64,000 bases of DNA from an uncultured bacterium (GTDB taxonomy: Bacteria > Oederibacteriota > PGYV01 > Palsa-1178): contig CALAOR010000032.1 in NCBI GenBank assembly GCA_937889595.1, positions 33,353 to 97,352 on the forward strand, written 5' to 3'. The notes below the pieces were generated by a model. That model was not told the DNA's origin. It ran no database searches and was given only the letters and a program-made list of their open reading frames with translations. The position numbers and the translations under genes are program-made. The stretch's first letter is position 1; every line of letters begins with the position of its first letter. Below are positions 61,501 through 64,000 of the stretch, in pieces.

Positions 61501-63893
61501 GGACATCATCCCCATCGCCGACATTTACCGCAACCCCGGTCTTTACGACGCTTCGCGTCAACTGCGCCGGACCGCAATATACCGGGGGCGGAAATACATG
61601 GCTCGCCGACCAGGCATATACGGCCGGAGGATGGGGATATACGGGCGGAAGTACCGCTAACGCCGGGAACATCGCGGTCGCCGGGACCACCGATGGTGTT
61701 TTATACCAGACAGAGAGGTTCGGCAGCCCGTCGTACACTTTTGACAATGTCCCCGACGGCATATACAATGTCACGCTGAAGTTTTCGGAATCGTATTTTA
61801 CCACCACCGGCTCAAGGGTGTTCAACGTGGTCATGGAAGGCGTGACGGTTTTAAGCAACTATGACATAATTGCCGCAACCGGCGCCATACATACGGCTGA
61901 TGACCGGACTTTTTCCGTGGCTGTGACCGGCGGGCAGCTTGCAATTACCATGAATGCAAGCGTGAATACAGGGAGTATAAACGCGATCCAGATTTCAAGG
62001 CAGGGCCCGCTGCCGACCGTCACAATCACGCCGACAAATACGGCATTCATAAGCGCAACTTTTACCGCGTCGCGGACCTGCACGCCGACATTTACCGCAA
62101 CAGCGACCGTTACATCAACACGCACAGCCACGCCGACAAGCACGGTTTCCATGACATTTACCGCGTCCGCGACTTTTACGCCAACGCGCACAGCCACGCC
62201 CCCATATACCGCGTCCATGACATTTACCCCGACCGCGACTCCCACGTCAACGCGCACAGCCACACCGACATTTACCGCGACCGTAACATTTACCCCGACC
62301 GCGACTCCCACGTCAACGCGCACAGCCACATCGACATTTACCGCGACCGTTACTACCACTTCGACTCCGGTCATTCCATATGGCATGTTCGAAGATTTTG
62401 AAACAGGGGTGCTTGAGAGCCCTTCATCGTCGGGCGACGGATGCACCCCGTCATACAGCAACACAACCGTGGACAAATACGCGGGTGCAAGGTCTCTTTT
62501 AATACCGTTTGCCCCGTGCGCTCCGGCCGCGGGCAAGTGGGGTTCGTATATTGCAGTTGGTTCGCCGTATACCACTGCGGTAACCCCCGCTTTTTGGAGA
62601 AATTTTTCGGGAACGACGCAGCTTACTTTCTGGATGAAAGCGCCAGCGGGCACGACTTTCTTTGTGAAGATAGAAGAATGGGAATCAGGGCTTGGAGGGA
62701 CAAACCCGGACGGGGAAGACTGGGCAGGCACAACCCTGTCAACGTCAGGCGCTCTCTGGCAGCAGTTTACTATAAATCTAAACACAATGACAATATATCC
62801 GAGTTCAGGCAGGCAGGGAGGCAACGGTATTTTAAATACCTCTGCTATGGACCGTGTGGGGTTCCAGTTCAACGGCGGTACGACCGGGCCCGTTTATATA
62901 GACAACATTATGTTTACCGGATTCCCGACGCCGACCTATACTGCCACTCCTTCACTTACGGCATCTCCTACAATAACGCAGACATACACTGCCACGCAGA
63001 CCCTGACAGCCACCTGCACATATACCAGTACACAAACATTTACCGTGACTGAGACAGGCTCAATCACTCCCACGTATACCCCAAGCCCTACACCCACTCC
63101 AATAGAGTCCGCAACTTTTACCGCGACTTCAACAGGCACACCGACAATGACCAATACTCCCACATCAACGGGCACGCCGTCCGGGACATACACATCAACC
63201 TCCACGCTGACGAATACGCCGAATTACACAAAGACTTTCACGCCGACGGTTACTCTGTCATGCACGGGCACGCCGCCGACCCCGACAATAACCCCGTCAA
63301 TAACGCCCACATACACAGCAACGCTTACATTTACAAATTCGCCGGTAAATACTGTGACATTTACAGGTACAAATACTCCTGTTGACACCGCCACTTTGAC
63401 CTGGACAAATACGCCGGCGGATTCGGCAACAGGTACGCCTGTAAATACGGCAACAGGAACAAATACCGCGACATTGGCGCCGACTTCCACTTATTCGTTT
63501 ACCATGACGGCAACACCCACGCAGACCATGCAGCAGATACCTTCCGCCACCGTAACTGTAACGCCGACTTTTGTCCCGGCAATAACTGCAACACCCGTAA
63601 CACCCGGTATGGTAGTTATAGGAAATCCTTATCCAAATCCAGTGAATCCCATGGTGGATGATATCTTAATAGGCATGACATTTGATAAACCCATGGTTGA
63701 GGTTAAACTCAGGCTTTATACGGTGGATTACAGGCTGGTAAGGGAGATCAGGTGGTATAATCTTAATGCCGGGTTCAACCTGTGCAAAGCCGACAAATCA
63801 CGCTTAAAGGACCTGTCAAACGGCATCTACTATTGTATTGTGGTTTATGACGGTGGAAAATCAAAGTTGTCAAAAATAATTATTATCAAGTAA
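58587..63893 (+). CDS. Giant secreted GH116 enzyme with two malectin domains, CBM, linkers and C-terminal module
   Basis: 1768 residues. TTG 58587 is preferred: AGGAGAG lies five bases upstream, whereas the ATG at 58572 has no RBS and follows a TATAAT by one base. Signal peptide 'MKKVSWILLMLCAAIAPVSISAS'. GH116 (beta-glucosidase/GBA2 type): N-domain 'GAPIGGFGAGMVTWRLNG', nucleophile about Glu383 ('LESYLYEFYGTSDVRFYGSW'), acid/base about Asp517 ('GIDQTYDDMG'). Then two malectin domains (about 770-925 and 990-1140; 'RVNCGGPQ', 'RVNCAGPQYTGGG', 'DQAY..GGWGY'), a Thr-rich linker, a CBM11-like module (about 1265-1445), a longer linker and a 'NPYPNPVNP' module ending 'KLSKIIIIK'. It probably removes glucose or xylose residues outside the cell. 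Confidence 0.9.
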   Translation: MKKVSWILLMLCAAIAPVSISASTIIPSQAWTRDINGAGYKDGAPIGGFGAGMVTWRLNGNFYKTRLDIGAGSDDGTAFVDDTNCKFFLYQKPAGGSASMKQLDAATLGSGQASYYSLFPKSWVDYYGSQFTVKSKVTQFSPIIPNDYQRTSYPVGIYEWELSNPTSVSVDAAIMLTWQNNYSGASASAVTAAGNFQGIVLKSGITNPAAKNQGEFCLGTIGGAGVTTSYLSAASLANLTTDFSADGVLSNTVGNNTIGGIAFKVTLAPGASVKIPIVVSWDIPIAQPSTGSKWYREYTRYWTRSGTNSWAIAQDALTNYASYESQIDTWQNSVLTNAYYPDWLKTMLFNELYIYFDGGTIWEAGAASGQADDATEDMFSHLESYLYEFYGTSDVRFYGSWALFLNWPDIDKQALRQFSDSISTARADRPAALGTCAHDFGDPTNVFQQWNAYIYRDSTTWKDLNSKFVLMVYRDWLLTGSTDTTFLTYCWNSVKTAMTKVHSQCAADGLPQSAGIDQTYDDMGLTGSTSYCGSLFLAACQAGQKIAQAMGDAGTATTYQNWFNTAQASFESELWTGSYYKIDTGSTSPTRIMSDQLCGQWYSKALGLGGVVSDAHAQSAWQKVYDNNFSLFDAGTHGICNVFTAGGAIDNSTPQTKECWVGTSWGAVSGMVQEGMTAQAGAIGQSLYNTIYNTGQFWFRTPEAWTTGLASPRAFYYMRGTTVWAAKRAYDLLPNMCSPYTCTPLPTSTFTNTPSPTPTVNQCATSYRRVNCGGPQVTDSLGQIWSADQAYATGGWGYMAGSNETSTTHAITNTNTTDQALYQTGHWASALEYRFTVPKNGPWRVRLRFAEINFASAGQRVFSVSLGGQQVLSGFDIVAASGAEYAAVDYTFDTTVSNGILDITTTNGVDNPKISAIEILDASTLCTPTNTSTNVGSSTRTPTVTPTSTNSPYYSATCTPTNTSYYSPTITRTSSPSPTFTATPVFTTLRVNCAGPQYTGGGNTWLADQAYTAGGWGYTGGSTANAGNIAVAGTTDGVLYQTERFGSPSYTFDNVPDGIYNVTLKFSESYFTTTGSRVFNVVMEGVTVLSNYDIIAATGAIHTADDRTFSVAVTGGQLAITMNASVNTGSINAIQISRQGPLPTVTITPTNTAFISATFTASRTCTPTFTATATVTSTRTATPTSTVSMTFTASATFTPTRTATPPYTASMTFTPTATPTSTRTATPTFTATVTFTPTATPTSTRTATSTFTATVTTTSTPVIPYGMFEDFETGVLESPSSSGDGCTPSYSNTTVDKYAGARSLLIPFAPCAPAAGKWGSYIAVGSPYTTAVTPAFWRNFSGTTQLTFWMKAPAGTTFFVKIEEWESGLGGTNPDGEDWAGTTLSTSGALWQQFTINLNTMTIYPSSGRQGGNGILNTSAMDRVGFQFNGGTTGPVYIDNIMFTGFPTPTYTATPSLTASPTITQTYTATQTLTATCTYTSTQTFTVTETGSITPTYTPSPTPTPIESATFTATSTGTPTMTNTPTSTGTPSGTYTSTSTLTNTPNYTKTFTPTVTLSCTGTPPTPTITPSITPTYTATLTFTNSPVNTVTFTGTNTPVDTATLTWTNTPADSATGTPVNTATGTNTATLAPTSTYSFTMTATPTQTMQQIPSATVTVTPTFVPAITATPVTPGMVVIGNPYPNPVNPMVDDILIGMTFDKPMVEVKLRLYTVDYRLVREIRWYNLNAGFNLCKADKSRLKDLSNGIYYCIVVYDGGKSKLSKIIIIK

Positions 63894-63900
63894 GGCATGC

Positions 63901-64000
63901 CATGTACATTAAGCTACTGCGAACCGTGTCATGTACCTGAGCTACTGCGAACCGTGTCATGTACCTGAGCTACTGCGAATGGTACATGATGGTACATGGC
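63901..64000 (+). repeat. Direct repeats at the window end, possible mobile-element end
   Basis: Three units of about 28-29 bp with CATGTAC, AGCTACTGCGAA and CCGTGT start at 63901, 63930 and 63958, without spacers. An inverted GGTACATG follows twice. Multiple short terminal repeats with an outward motif are found at the ends of some IS families (for example IS21-like). The element itself would lie beyond the window. Confidence 0.45.

Noticed and set aside
1..64000. tRNA, rRNA, riboswitch or replication origin
   Set aside because: No cloverleaf, rRNA-like conserved stretch, riboswitch aptamer or DnaA-box cluster was recognised by eye; weak tRNA-like folds could be missed without a covariance search.

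Overview
The window looks like a piece of an uncultured, diderm-type bacterium that degrades plant polysaccharides. Most genes outside one island have a balanced to GC-rich base composition. Secreted enzymes carry signal peptides, very long Thr/Pro-rich linkers, and C-terminal 'YPNP' beta-sandwich modules that resemble FlgD/type-A sorting domains. There are predicted outer-membrane beta-barrels, lipoproteins and a heptosyltransferase-like GT9 enzyme. This combination is known from Fibrobacterota/FCB-like and candidate-phylum genomes (for example Goldbacteria-type MAGs). I cannot assign a phylum without a database search, and no rRNA or tRNA is visible.

Layout. 0-8.4 kb: end of a secreted protein, then two paralogous multidomain GH30 xylanase-type enzymes with a LacI regulator between them. 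Both GH30 promoters carry the same palindromic operator (CGCACACGTGTGCG core) exactly inside the 17-bp promoter spacer. 8.5-20.7 kb: a second LacI regulator and ordinary single-copy genes (ArfB-like hydrolase, M20 peptidase, methyltransferase, EamA transporter, GT9, FHA-cyclase fusion, envelope proteins, RluA-type pseudouridine synthase). 20.7-34.5 kb: an accessory/defence island, AT-rich between about 22.3 and 32.1 kb. It holds a DUF4143 ATPase fragment, a nucleotidyltransferase with a truncated HEPN partner, a 1019-residue HNH-TPR protein, group II intron debris, a PLD-type nuclease, an operon of GHKL ATPase, unknown protein, C5 methyltransferase and Vsr, and an EcoRII-like restriction-modification pair.

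34.5-40.6 kb: a secreted protein made of nine exact 19-residue Trp repeats, a UDP-glycosyltransferase, a YgiQ radical SAM protein, a beta-barrel/TPR protein and many short dispersed repeats. 40.6-55.7 kb: a cellulase cluster of three GH9 and three GH5 enzymes, with a third LacI regulator and its likely operator GTTTAGCGCTAAAC at two sites. 56.1-58.2 kb: two lipoproteins of the formylglycine-generating-enzyme/C-type-lectin fold. Their 3' ends look like variable regions of a diversity-generating retroelement, including a downstream hairpin. 58.6-63.9 kb: a 1768-residue GH116 enzyme with two malectin-like domains. The window ends in short direct repeats that may mark a mobile-element end.

Working together: the GH30, GH9, GH5 and GH116 enzymes would attack xylan, cellulose and released glucosides outside the cell. 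Sugar-responsive LacI regulators would control them, and the linkers and C-terminal modules would position them on the surface or export them. The strongest candidates for something undescribed are the putative remotely acting DGR targets, the HNH-TPR protein, the GHKL-methyltransferase-Vsr operon with its neighbouring PLD nuclease, and the two distinct classes of C-terminal module.
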